DNA of 34,535 nt, from assembly GCA_000434395.1 (NCBI GenBank), contig FR878789.1:1-34535 (forward strand), given 5' to 3'. Position 1 is the stretch's first letter. Each line of letters starts with the position of its first letter. The stretch comes from Clostridium sp. CAG:568 (GTDB lineage: Bacteria > Bacillota_I > Bacilli_A > RFN20 > CAG-288). Below are positions 24,804 through 32,861 of the stretch, one piece after another. The position numbers and the translations under genes are program-made. Under the pieces are notes generated by a model. That model was not told the origin of the DNA. It saw only the letters and a list, made by a program, of their open reading frames with translations, and ran no database searches.

Positions 24804-26291
24804 ATGAATCTCTCTAACGTTTTAAATGGAAGGATTAAAGATGAACAAAAGGAAGAGCTCATCGATATAGCGATTTTCTTTGCTGACTTCATGTGTTCTT
24901 TCTGCTTGACATTGAGGACATTCAATTCGGATGGTGTTGAGGAGTTTAACGATTTGATTCATCCTGGCTTGCTATGGCCTATATGCATAGTTTTCATCGG
25001 AATTACTGTGCTACTAGCTTATAGAAGATGGAAGTATGCTCATATCAATCCTTGGCACAAGATAATAGGTCCATTGTTTGTTACCTATATTTTAGTAAAG
25101 TTATTGACCTATTCTTTCTACCCTAACAGTGAAACCATATTAGGCTTTGAATCTCATCACACGTACTATAGTTTTAATCTCATAGGTTATAATTTTTATC
25201 AAAGATATACTGAGTGGTTTGAAGAAAGCTTACTAGTTATAAGTTATTATGTGATGTTCGTCTACTATTCTTCATTCAAGATGTATAGGAAGAAGGTCTT
25301 GTATTTCTCCTTGGCTATCGTTCTTATAATTGCATTTCTCTTAGGAGGTGCTGTCTTTATCACTTATATGTGTGGTAATAAGCCTTTGATTTTTCAAACC
25401 CCTGGAACTCCATATGAAGAATTGGTAAAGAACGATTTCTTCTATGTCGTTAAAAATAAGAATATTTATGGTCTATTCCTTATGTTTGGTGTTATGGCAT
25501 GTCTTTCTTTGACAATCATGAATCCCAGTATCATTTGGACTGTCATCGCAATTATCTTTTCTGTTTTTTCTCTGCTTCTAGATTCTAGATCTACTTTTGG
25601 ATTGAGTAGTTTTTGTTTAGCCGGAATTATGTTGATAGCTCCATTCTTTTCTATGAAGAAGCATAAATTCAACTTTATTGCCAATCTATCTTTAGTTGCA
25701 ATATTTTTGATTTGTGTCTTGGTCATAATGTATGGATTCAAGGATTCTGAAATTGGAAAAGGACTTTGTAAGTTGATTGAACATTTTACTAACAAAGGAT
25801 CTATTAATTCTAGACATATCTTGACTGAAAATGCAGTCGACATGGTCTCTAGTGATTTCTATTTTGTGATGTGTGGATTTGGAAAGATTGGATTCTATAA
25901 CAATTTCCAACAGTTCCAAATATTGAACGGTGGCGAATTGGTCATTTCAGCTCATCAAGCCTGGGCTGCTTGTCTTTCTACTTCTGGTGTTATCGGGTTG
26001 GTCTTTGTAATAATCTTGGATTTGATCGTTATTTATATGATAGTGAATATCTATAAAATCCGTAAATACGCTGTAATGTTTTCTTTAGGATGGCAAGGAT
26101 TGACTTTGCTCTTGTATACGTTTGTAGAATATAGAATGTTATTCTATGTGGACAGCTTTGTCAATTCTACAATGGTCTTCTACTTAGCTTATTTGTTCCC
26201 TGTTTTATATTATTATTCTTTGGTCAAGGATACTCAGATCATCAAGGAAAACATGCCTGAGAGTTTAGTCTATCCATCAATCGAGGAATAA
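24804..26291 (+). CDS. O-antigen ligase/Wzy polymerase-like polytopic membrane protein
   Basis: The 495-residue protein has about ten TM helices. The NKNIYGLFLMFGVMA segment recalls the NxxG helix entry, LLLDSRSTFGLSSFC the conserved SRS segment, and SAHQAWAACLSTSGVIGLVF the H-x6-G region of the Wzy_C/O-antigen ligase superfamily. These enzymes join lipid-linked glycans at the outer face of the membrane, either polymerising capsule units or attaching glycan to an acceptor. The long loop between SRS and H (about 310-385) would be the catalytic outer loop. The start follows GAGGAG. It heads an operon with an unknown 139-residue protein and an XRE-membrane protein. No other capsule genes are adjacent. 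Confidence 0.72.
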   Translation: MNLSNVLNGRIKDEQKEELIDIAIFFADFMCSFCLTLRTFNSDGVEEFNDLIHPGLLWPICIVFIGITVLLAYRRWKYAHINPWHKIIGPLFVTYILVKLLTYSFYPNSETILGFESHHTYYSFNLIGYNFYQRYTEWFEESLLVISYYVMFVYYSSFKMYRKKVLYFSLAIVLIIAFLLGGAVFITYMCGNKPLIFQTPGTPYEELVKNDFFYVVKNKNIYGLFLMFGVMACLSLTIMNPSIIWTVIAIIFSVFSLLLDSRSTFGLSSFCLAGIMLIAPFFSMKKHKFNFIANLSLVAIFLICVLVIMYGFKDSEIGKGLCKLIEHFTNKGSINSRHILTENAVDMVSSDFYFVMCGFGKIGFYNNFQQFQILNGGELVISAHQAWAACLSTSGVIGLVFVIILDLIVIYMIVNIYKIRKYAVMFSLGWQGLTLLLYTFVEYRMLFYVDSFVNSTMVFYLAYLFPVLYYYSLVKDTQIIKENMPESLVYPSIEE

Positions 26292-26304
26292 GGAGGATTT
26301 ATAT

Positions 26305-26724
26305 ATGTGGACTGTAAAAATAATATTGGCATCATTTGATTTTCCTATTCATTCGTATGATGATGACAGCGAGATCTCTAATGTTGTAGGTCTTCCTTAT
26401 GGAATGCCTATTCCTGAGGGTATAAAAGCTGAGGCTGATAAGATTCAATCCATTTATGACTCATATTTTGATACCACAGGTCCTTATGCTAAATTTTTAG
26501 GATTTTTGACCAACGAAGATAAAGATGTTTTATTGAATATGTCTTATTCTTTAGCTTCATCTTTGAAGGCTATTCTTCCTAAAGATGTCAAGATAGAAAA
26601 TACAGTCGGACAAACACTTCTTTTGGCACCGATGAGAAAAGATGTCGAAGAGATGGATAGAAAAGCATCAGAAGATTTAGTAAAAGAAGATGATGATGGT
26701 AAGGAAGAACCGGATTGTGAATGA
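26305..26724 (+). CDS. Conserved-looking hypothetical protein in the Wzy-like operon
   Basis: The 139-residue soluble protein is real by context: AAGGAGGA lies at ideal spacing before its ATG, it is 13 bases after the Wzy-like gene, and its stop overlaps the next start (ATGA). It begins MWTVKIILASFDFPIHSYDD, mixes beta and helical stretches up to residue 115, and ends in an acidic tail (KEDDDGKEEPD). No signal peptide or TM helix is seen. I recognise no family. Its neighbours suggest a link with the membrane glycan enzyme or with the XRE-membrane protein. Confidence 0.75.
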   Translation: MWTVKIILASFDFPIHSYDDDSEISNVVGLPYGMPIPEGIKAEADKIQSIYDSYFDTTGPYAKFLGFLTNEDKDVLLNMSYSLASSLKAILPKDVKIENTVGQTLLLAPMRKDVEEMDRKASEDLVKEDDDGKEEPDCE

Positions 26725-27323
26725 CCCAAAAAGAATCTGGCGAGTTTCTCAAGTATAAAAGAGAAGAGATTGGTCTTTCCGTCGAAGAAGTTTCTTCTGT
26801 CTTAAAATGTGATCCATCTCATCTTTTGAACGTTGAATCTGGAGAGGATCTTCCAAGCGAAGATGAATTAAGCATCTTAAAACATATCTATGGACTGGAT
26901 AAATATAACGAAAAGAATAAAGGCGGTTTTCTCCAATCGTTACGAGGATGGATTCCATTCTTCTTGAATTTGATAATCTTTATAATAGTGAATCCTTTTA
27001 TTCCTCTTTACGAATTCAAAGGCGGATATCATTCTTTGATCGAGTCGTTGAGTGTGAACTTCAACGATGGGCAGATGCTGAACGGATCAATTCAATTGTT
27101 GATAGCTAGCTTGACCTGTCTATTAGCCTTGAGTCTTCTCTTTCTTTTGTTCTTCAAGAAGAAAAGAACTTATGTGTTCATAGGCGTTATTTATTTTGTT
27201 GAATTTCTTGTCTTTTGCTCTTGTCTATACATGTTTAAGGTCGGGCCATATATGATGGCATTATCGTTAGTTTTCGGCTTCTTATCGACTTATCTTAGCT
27301 ATAGATTTGAAAAGGCCAAATAA
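26721..27323 (+). CDS. XRE-family helix-turn-helix protein with four C-terminal TM helices
   Basis: Residues 1-60 form a Cro/C1-type DNA-binding domain. FLKYKREEIGLSVEEVSSVL and HLLNVESGEDLPSEDELSIL are its two helix-turn-helix halves. Hydrophobic helices follow near 76-95, 120-145, 150-170 and 173-195, so the DNA-binding domain is tethered to the membrane. Such membrane-anchored XRE proteins are known in Firmicutes (RodZ-like and others) and often sense envelope state. The start codon overlaps the stop of the previous gene as ATGA. It is the last gene of the operon and ends in a terminator that begins at its stop codon. Confidence 0.82.
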   Translation: MTQKESGEFLKYKREEIGLSVEEVSSVLKCDPSHLLNVESGEDLPSEDELSILKHIYGLDKYNEKNKGGFLQSLRGWIPFFLNLIIFIIVNPFIPLYEFKGGYHSLIESLSVNFNDGQMLNGSIQLLIASLTCLLALSLLFLLFFKKKRTYVFIGVIYFVEFLVFCSCLYMFKVGPYMMALSLVFGFLSTYLSYRFEKAK

Positions 27324-27349
27324 AAAGCATTGCGTCTGGCAATGCTTTT
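27323..27349. terminator. Bidirectional intrinsic terminator
   Basis: AAAAGCATTGC (27323-27333) and GCAATGCTTTT (27339-27349) form a perfect 11-bp stem with loop GTCTG. It lies between the convergent XRE-membrane gene and the DUF1904-like gene and carries an A-run on the left for the minus strand. Confidence 0.9.
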
Positions 27350-27352
27350 AGT

Positions 27353-27880
27353 TTACTTGTTTTTCTTCTGCTTGTAGTATTCTAGTGTAGCTTCATCCTT
27401 GCTCATCTCTGGATGACTTGCAATAAAGTTATCCAAGTCTTCGAAGATATTTCCCATATATGGTTCGATGGTTGAATCGTCTTCGTTTGTTTCGACTACA
27501 TTTTCATTACCATCGACTTTGACCATGTTTTCTTCGGTCATATACAAAGGATAGTTTACGTCAGATTCATCATAAGCATTGGATTCATCATAATACTCAA
27601 ATATGATGTGGGAATGAATAGCAATGTTTTTCAATTGAAGTGCTAAGAAATTCTCTATGACCTTTTCTTTTTCTTCATATGACTTTGGCGATAAAACTTT
27701 TACGAAGACTTGGAATGAGGTTTGTTCTTGTCCTTCGTGGATAAATAAGGAATTTTCGATGATGAAATTCAAATCTTCGCTAGGAAGATTTCCGTAAAGC
27801 TTAATTAAGTCACCTTCTATATCTCTGGTAAAATCTGTTGCGATATAAGGATCGGCACCTTCTATTTTAATGAAAATCAT
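27353..27880 (-). CDS. DUF1904-like (tautomerase-fold) protein with acidic C-terminal extension
   Basis: Residues 1-110 look like DUF1904: an N-terminal strand MIFIKIEGADP, an amphipathic helix, IIENSLFIHEGQEQTSFQVFVKVL, a second helix and IFEYYDESNAYDES, similar to the tautomerase-fold tail FTxLxexNYYENG. The catalytic Pro next to the start Met of true tautomerases is replaced by Ile. Residues 110-175 add an acidic, probably disordered extension ending in a helical EATLEYYKQKKNK. It lies downstream of a promoter (27912-27939) and 62 bases after priA. Function unknown; the family call is from memory of the pattern. Confidence 0.62.
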   Translation of the reverse strand: MIFIKIEGADPYIATDFTRDIEGDLIKLYGNLPSEDLNFIIENSLFIHEGQEQTSFQVFVKVLSPKSYEEKEKVIENFLALQLKNIAIHSHIIFEYYDESNAYDESDVNYPLYMTEENMVKVDGNENVVETNEDDSTIEPYMGNIFEDLDNFIASHPEMSKDEATLEYYKQKKNK

Positions 27881-27911
27881 ATTATTAATATTTCTCCTCT
27901 TTAGCTTTTCT

Positions 27912-27939
27912 ATTCTATCATTTTGCTTTCTACTTTCAA
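27912..27939 (-). promoter_or_regulatory. Sigma-A-like promoter for the DUF1904-like gene
   Basis: On the minus strand TTGAAA (27934-27939) and TAGAAT (27912-27917) are 16 bases apart, 31 bases before the ATG at 27880. The ribosome binding site AGAGGAG lies between. Confidence 0.55.
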
Positions 27940-27942
27940 CTT

Positions 27943-30156
27943 CTAGCTATCTCTTGGATCTTTATCTATCGTTATTTTTACGTCTTTTTGAGTTGGAGCA
28001 GCGATGCTTTGAAGATTGTCGAATGTTTCTTTGACTAGACTTGGGTCTTTAAATTTAACTAATATCCTCTTGAAGAATTGGTTGTTGACTTTAAATTCGT
28101 ATGGATCGTAAGGTCCAAAGATGTCGCTTCTTTTATTAATTAGTTTCTTGGCTAAATAATTCTTTATGGCATAAGCGACATCTTTGACATTTTCCAAATT
28201 GGTTCCTTGAACTATTATTTGAGTCAAATAACAATAAGGAGGCCATTTAAATCTTTTTCTGTTTTCAATCTCCATCTCATAGAAGGAATTGTAATCTTGT
28301 CTTGAGGCTAGAATCAAAACTTTGTTTAAAGGATTGTATGTTTGGATTATGGCTTTACCCTCTTTTTCATGTCTTCCGCTTCTTCCTACTAACTGTGTGA
28401 TAAGGTCGAATGTTCTTTCATTTGCCATATATGATGGGATTGCAAGGCCTTGATCTGCAAAAAGAGAAGCGGCTAAGGTTACATTTGGAAAATCGTGTCC
28501 TTTAGCGATTATTTCAGTTCCTATCAATAAGTCATATTCGCCTTGACTGAATCCATCCAGAATCTTAGCACGCATGTTCTCAGCCGATGTATCTCTATCC
28601 AATCTCGCTATTTTCATATTAGGGAAAATGTTCTGAAGTATATCTTGGATTCTTTCAGTTCCATATCCTAGGGTTTGAAATTCCGATCCGTTACAATATG
28701 GACAGACAAGATTCGAGAACCTGACTCTATATTCGCATCTATGACAGTTTAATTCATCATATCTCTTATGGTAGACCAAAGGAATATCGCAGTTAGAACA
28801 CTTCATAGTCCTATGACAGCTCTTGCATTGAACGATAGGAGAATAACCTCTCCTATTTATCAATATCATTGTCTGTTCTTTTCTCTCATAGTTTTCTTTA
28901 ATAGCCTCTATTAAAGGAACGGAAAGCATAGAAGAGTATTTGGGAGATAGATTGGATAAATCCGACATGTCTACGAAAGTCGCATTAACTTGATTTGAAG
29001 AAGCAAACTTGTGGTTTAAAACTACATGGCTATATAAGCCTTTTAAAGCTCTGCATCTATCTTCTACTAATGGAGTGGCAGATCCTAGTATTACTTTTGC
29101 ATTGTCTATTCTAGAACGCATAGATGCAACGATTCTGGCATCGTAGAATGGTGTACTTGTTTGTTTGTATGAGTCTGATTGTTCCTCATCTAATATTATT
29201 AAACTTAGATTTTTCAACGGTGCAAATAAAGCAGATCTAGTTCCTATCACTATAGAAGTCTTTCCCTCCATTATTCTTAGGTAGACATCCATTTTGTTAG
29301 CTGGGGTCAAAGAAGAATGCATCAATGCTACTTTGTCTCCGAAATATGATTTAAATAATTGGATTACATGATTTGTCAAAGCAATCTCAGGCACCAAGAC
29401 AATGGCAGTCTTGCCACTTCTTAAAGCCTCTTCACAAAGCTTTAGGTAGATCATTGTTTTTCCACTACCGGTAACACCTTCTAAAAGAACGGTCTTGTTA
29501 GATGAGTCTATCTCATCTTTACATTTTTGCTGATCTTCACTCAATTTGATAGGCTTTAAATCTAATGTCTTTACTTCTCTTATTCTATCTATTCTTTCTA
29601 GATGTTCGTATATCAAACCTTTGCTCAGCAAGGATTGATAACAAGCTCTGCTTCTTATTTCAGCTGAACTGAATAGATCTCCATAGGCTTTAATCTTTTC
29701 ATACATTTTTCTTTCATTGAAAGATAAAAATGAAGTGTCGGTGTCCTTGACACTGACCATCAACCTATCTTTTTCTTTTGGCTTTGACAAGGATGAATCC
29801 TTAGGCTTGAAAGAAGGTGGAAGCATCGCCTGATATAGAGAAATCAAAGGACAATGATAATATTCTTTCATCTCTTTAGCTAATTTATCCTGTGAGTCTG
29901 TTAGAAGTGGTTTGTCATCGAGAATAGAAATGATCGGCGATATTTTAAATCCAACTTTTTCTTGATACTCTTCTAAGCTTATATCTATCTTCTCAGGAGT
30001 GTCGATTATTAGTCCGACAACCTTTTTTGAGTTTCCAAAAGAGACTGAAACTCTTTCGAATTTCATCGGGTTTAAATCTATAGGGCAGTAATATGAAAAA
30101 GGTCTATCTATAGATTTAGCACTTCTTCCTATTAGAACTTTGAGGAGGTAAAACAT
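27943..30156 (-). CDS. priA: Primosomal protein N' (replication restart helicase PriA)
   Basis: PriA recognises stalled forks and reloads the replicative helicase. The 737-residue protein has the N-terminal 3'-binding domain (RSAKSIDRPFSYYCP), Walker A GVTGSGKT (227-234) and motif II DEEQ (323-326). Eight zinc-binding cysteines follow (444, 447, 453, 456, 471, 474, 485, 488), then IGTEIIAKGHDFPNV and the Arg-finger motif QLVGRSGR (588-595). Motif II normally reads DEEH and the last motif GRAGR; both differ here. No ribosome binding site precedes the ATG at 30156; it lies 14 bases after gmk and is probably translationally coupled to it. The N-terminus matches the family, so this start is right. 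Confidence 0.95.
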   Translation of the reverse strand: MFYLLKVLIGRSAKSIDRPFSYYCPIDLNPMKFERVSVSFGNSKKVVGLIIDTPEKIDISLEEYQEKVGFKISPIISILDDKPLLTDSQDKLAKEMKEYYHCPLISLYQAMLPPSFKPKDSSLSKPKEKDRLMVSVKDTDTSFLSFNERKMYEKIKAYGDLFSSAEIRSRACYQSLLSKGLIYEHLERIDRIREVKTLDLKPIKLSEDQQKCKDEIDSSNKTVLLEGVTGSGKTMIYLKLCEEALRSGKTAIVLVPEIALTNHVIQLFKSYFGDKVALMHSSLTPANKMDVYLRIMEGKTSIVIGTRSALFAPLKNLSLIILDEEQSDSYKQTSTPFYDARIVASMRSRIDNAKVILGSATPLVEDRCRALKGLYSHVVLNHKFASSNQVNATFVDMSDLSNLSPKYSSMLSVPLIEAIKENYERKEQTMILINRRGYSPIVQCKSCHRTMKCSNCDIPLVYHKRYDELNCHRCEYRVRFSNLVCPYCNGSEFQTLGYGTERIQDILQNIFPNMKIARLDRDTSAENMRAKILDGFSQGEYDLLIGTEIIAKGHDFPNVTLAASLFADQGLAIPSYMANERTFDLITQLVGRSGRHEKEGKAIIQTYNPLNKVLILASRQDYNSFYEMEIENRKRFKWPPYCYLTQIIVQGTNLENVKDVAYAIKNYLAKKLINKRSDIFGPYDPYEFKVNNQFFKRILVKFKDPSLVKETFDNLQSIAAPTQKDVKITIDKDPRDS

Positions 30157-30170
30157 CTATAAAAGTAGGA

Positions 30171-30818
30171 TTAATCTTTCTTGGTTAGGTCTACATTTAA
30201 ATTAGAAGGTACTTTTATGCCTTTTTGTTGATTCTTATCTTTTTGACCTTTTCTTATTGTGTGTAGAATCAAGGTTCTTATCTCATCGGCACAGGTCTGG
30301 ATGTTGTCATTCAAAACTATGTAGTCATAGGCTTTATCTTCTTTTATTTCTGCTGAAGCTCTGGCTACTCTTTCATCGATGACTTCATCAGTCTCTGTCC
30401 CTCTATCCTTGATTCTTCTTCTCAATTCATCTAAAGAAGGAGGTACTACGAAGAAAGACAAAGTATGGGGACCATCGGCATTCTTCAATACTTTCAAAGC
30501 ACCTTGTACATCGATTTCAAGGAAGACGTTCTTTCCTTCGTTTTGTAACTTTTCTACATAAGCTTTAGGTGTTCCATAAGAATTGTTCACAAAGCAGACA
30601 TGCTCGAGTAATTCATCATTTTCTACAGCTTTATCGAATTGCTCTTGGCTGACAAAGAAATAATCTATTCCGTCTCTTTCGAATTCTCTAGGTTTTCTTG
30701 TGGTCATAGATACTGAATAGGCTAAGTTCAACGATTTATCTGCCATGATAAGTTTTCTAAGTGTTCCTTTTCCTACTCCAGAAGGACCGCTCATAATTAT
30801 CAATAAACCTTTTTCCAT
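30171..30818 (-). CDS. gmk: Guanylate kinase
   Basis: This enzyme phosphorylates GMP to GDP in nucleotide synthesis. The P-loop GPSGVGKGTLRK (11-22) is followed by the GMP-binding SMTTRKPREFERDGIDYFFV, EIDVQGALKVLKNADGP and the lid RRRIKDRGTETDEVIDER. The length of 215 residues includes a short charged C-terminal tail (KDKNQQKGIKVPSNLN) beyond the usual end. AGGGGG lies seven bases before the ATG. It is the first gene of the gmk-priA operon, the order found across Firmicutes (there often with rpoZ between, which is not seen here). Confidence 0.96.
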   Translation of the reverse strand: MEKGLLIIMSGPSGVGKGTLRKLIMADKSLNLAYSVSMTTRKPREFERDGIDYFFVSQEQFDKAVENDELLEHVCFVNNSYGTPKAYVEKLQNEGKNVFLEIDVQGALKVLKNADGPHTLSFFVVPPSLDELRRRIKDRGTETDEVIDERVARASAEIKEDKAYDYIVLNDNIQTCADEIRTLILHTIRKGQKDKNQQKGIKVPSNLNVDLTKKD

Positions 30819-30934
30819 AGTAACCCCCTATTATTTGGTTTTAATAATATAGGACAATTTTGCTGAGGTTGCACAAGAAACCGATTGCCATTTGCATTAA
30901 TGACTTAAAATATATAAAAGTAGAGGTGAAAAGT

Positions 30935-32545
30935 ATGGCTTTAGATAATATTGTTCTCGATAGAATCGCTTTAGAGATGAAGGAAAATCTAGTAGGTTCT
31001 TTTCTAGATTGCCCTTATGCCTTAGGTGTCAATCAATACGCACTGCCATTTCACGGCAGCGAGAAACTTAAGGATAAAGGCCTCAATGGTAGAGGTGAGA
31101 TCATTTTATTTCTAGATTCATCTAAACCTTTTATTTCTTATTCCACAGAAAAGTTTACAAAGACAAATGACAACACTCCCTTTTTCAATTCTTTAAAGAA
31201 ATTGGCAGGAACTAAGATAGAAGCTATATTTAAAGAAAAAGGCGAGAGAGTGATAACCATCAGGTCTTTTATAGTTCATAAAGAATTGGGTGAATTAAAT
31301 GAAGCTTATGATTTGATAATAGAACTATTTCCATCGAAGCCTAATGTTTATTTAATTGCTTATCCATATAAAAAGATTATTTCTCTTTTTAAAGAGAGAG
31401 GTGACATATTATCTAAGCGATATTTAACTAGGAATGTTCCTTATATCTATCCACCTGAAAGAGAAGTCTTTTCTAAAGATACGAAGTCTTTAGAAGAGGC
31501 TAAGCCTCTTCTATCATATGAGATTTTTAGAAAACTATCAGATTTATCTGGAAAGATAGGCTTTGAAAAAGCTAGGGATACAGTCTTGGATTCAAAGAGT
31601 CTCTTTTATGAAAATGGATACGTATATCCATATCAGTTCGACATGGATAAGGCAAAAGAGATAGATGTATCTAATATCTACGATTGTTTTGTCGAGGATC
31701 AAAAGAGTCTAGCTAAAGAACTGAGAGAGAAAGACTTGATGGATAAGCTCAACAAAGCAATAAAAGTAACAAAAAAGAAGATAAAGAATTTGCAGGAAGA
31801 TTATGAGTTATCTAACAAGAAACTAGTCTATATGGATTATGGAAATCTTCTCTTTCTCCATCAAACTGAATATGAGCCAGGAATGAAAGAAATGGATTGT
31901 GATGGAGTCATAATTCAGTTGAATCCATCGAAAGATATTATTGAGAACGCCAATAACTATTTCAAGCAGTATAGGAAAGCCAAACAAGCTGTTGTTACTC
32001 TAAAAGAGTTGGAAGTCAAAGCCAAGGATGAACTTTCATATCTAGAGAAAAAAGTCCAAGAAGTCCCTATGGCAGGAAATAGGGATCTTTTGGAATTGAA
32101 AGAAGAGTTGGTCTTTGAAGGGTACTTGAAAGATCCTTCTAGAGGAAATAAAAAGCTTCAAAAGAAGAAGGCCTATTCTCCTCATATTCTTTTGACTCCT
32201 TGGGGTGATAGAATCGGATTTGGAATGAACGATCTTCAAAATGAAACTTTGACTTTCCAGATAGCGAATAAACATGATTTGTTCTTCCATATAAAGGATT
32301 ATCCCGGATCTCATATAGTTTTATTGGATGGAAATACTAAAGACGATGACAAACTTCTTGCAAGTGAACTTGCCTTATATCTATCACATAAGGATTCAGG
32401 TGATGTCATGATGGCTAGAAAAGCTGATGTTAAGAAAAATCCCAATAAAGTTGGATTAGTAAATGTTCTCAAATATGAAACTATCCATCTTTCTAAGATC
32501 AGAGAATCTTCCTTAGTTTTATTTAAAAAAGCAATTTCTTCTTGA
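30935..32545 (+). CDS. rqcH: Rqc2/NFACT family protein (ribosome-associated quality control, FbpA-like)
   Basis: The ATG at 30935 is chosen because GAGGTG lies 6 bases before it and MALDNIVLDRIALEM is the family N-terminus. The 536-residue protein has NFACT-N (1-190), a middle region with a long coiled coil (about 265-400; KKIKNLQEDYELSNKKL), and NFACT-R near the C-terminus (HDLFFHIKDYPGSHIVLL). The segment KADVKKNPNKVGLVNV corresponds to the conserved tail. RqcH binds the 50S subunit with stalled peptidyl-tRNA and recruits tRNA-Ala to add C-terminal Ala tails that mark the peptide for degradation. It is divergent from gmk and monocistronic. Confidence 0.9.
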   Translation: MALDNIVLDRIALEMKENLVGSFLDCPYALGVNQYALPFHGSEKLKDKGLNGRGEIILFLDSSKPFISYSTEKFTKTNDNTPFFNSLKKLAGTKIEAIFKEKGERVITIRSFIVHKELGELNEAYDLIIELFPSKPNVYLIAYPYKKIISLFKERGDILSKRYLTRNVPYIYPPEREVFSKDTKSLEEAKPLLSYEIFRKLSDLSGKIGFEKARDTVLDSKSLFYENGYVYPYQFDMDKAKEIDVSNIYDCFVEDQKSLAKELREKDLMDKLNKAIKVTKKKIKNLQEDYELSNKKLVYMDYGNLLFLHQTEYEPGMKEMDCDGVIIQLNPSKDIIENANNYFKQYRKAKQAVVTLKELEVKAKDELSYLEKKVQEVPMAGNRDLLELKEELVFEGYLKDPSRGNKKLQKKKAYSPHILLTPWGDRIGFGMNDLQNETLTFQIANKHDLFFHIKDYPGSHIVLLDGNTKDDDKLLASELALYLSHKDSGDVMMARKADVKKNPNKVGLVNVLKYETIHLSKIRESSLVLFKKAISS

Positions 32546-32564
32546 TAATTTTTTGGGTTATGGC

Positions 32565-32625
32565 TAGTTTCTTAAGAAACTATAAATTTATAGTTGACAA
32601 ATAGGCTTATAAGGTTTAACCTTAT
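32565..32625. promoter_or_regulatory. Cluster of three perfect palindromes upstream of tRNA-Thr
   Basis: TAGTTTCTTAAGAAACTA (32565-32582), AACTATAAATTTATAGTT (32578-32595) and ATAAGGTTTAACCTTAT (32609-32625, odd centre) are perfect inverted repeats. The first two share 5 bases and could not both fold in one RNA. The third covers the -10 box of the tRNA promoter. The first might help end rqcH transcription, but has no T-run; protein binding sites are as likely. Confidence 0.7.
32594..32622 (+). promoter_or_regulatory. Promoter of tRNA-Thr
   Basis: A perfect TTGACA (32594-32599), a 17-base spacer and TAACCT (32617-32622) place the start near 32629, about 24 bases before the tRNA. Both elements touch palindromes. 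Confidence 0.65.
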
Positions 32626-32652
32626 TAGGCTTTCAAAAGAAGCGAGTCAAAT

Positions 32653-32726
32653 GCCCTTTTAGTTAAGTGGTATAACGGGTCCATGGTAAGGACCAATCGG
32701 TAGTCCGATTCTGCCAAGGGGCACCA
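32653..32726 (+). tRNA. tRNA-Thr (anticodon GGU), CCA encoded
   Basis: The cloverleaf folds fully: acceptor GCCCTTT/AAGGGGC (one G-U), D stem GTTA/TAAC with GG in the loop, anticodon stem GGTCC/GGACC with loop ATGGTAA, four-base variable arm, and T stem GGTAG/CTGCC. The anticodon (32685-32687) reads ACC and ACU Thr codons; A37 and the G1-C72, C2-G71 pairs fit Thr. The T-loop is TCCGATT, with C at position 55 where U (pseudouridine) is nearly universal. CCA is genomically encoded at 32724-32726. A terminator follows. Confidence 0.9.
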
Positions 32727-32738
32727 CTAGTTAATGAT

Positions 32739-32767
32739 AGATACAGTTAAAGCTGTATCTTTTTTTT
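32739..32767 (+). terminator. Intrinsic terminator of tRNA-Thr
   Basis: AGATACAG (32739-32746) and CTGTATCT (32753-32760) form an 8-bp stem with loop TTAAAG, followed by T7. Confidence 0.92.
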
Positions 32768-32861
32768 ATTTAAATATATATCTATTTTTCAAGTTTAAGA
32801 AATAAAAATCATCTATCTTGTTTTATATGTTAAAATTGAATTGAAATAGGTGGCATTTTAT

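Noticed and set aside
16961..26724. Possible use of TGA as Trp, as in Mycoplasma
   Set aside because: TGA ends genes cleanly at 16961-16963 and 26722-26724, each overlapping the next start, and conserved Trp positions (thioredoxin WCGPC, MalQ) use TGG.
30860..30934. An upstream start adding 25 residues to RqcH
   Set aside because: The added residues do not fit the family N-terminus, and GAGGTG precedes the ATG at 30935.
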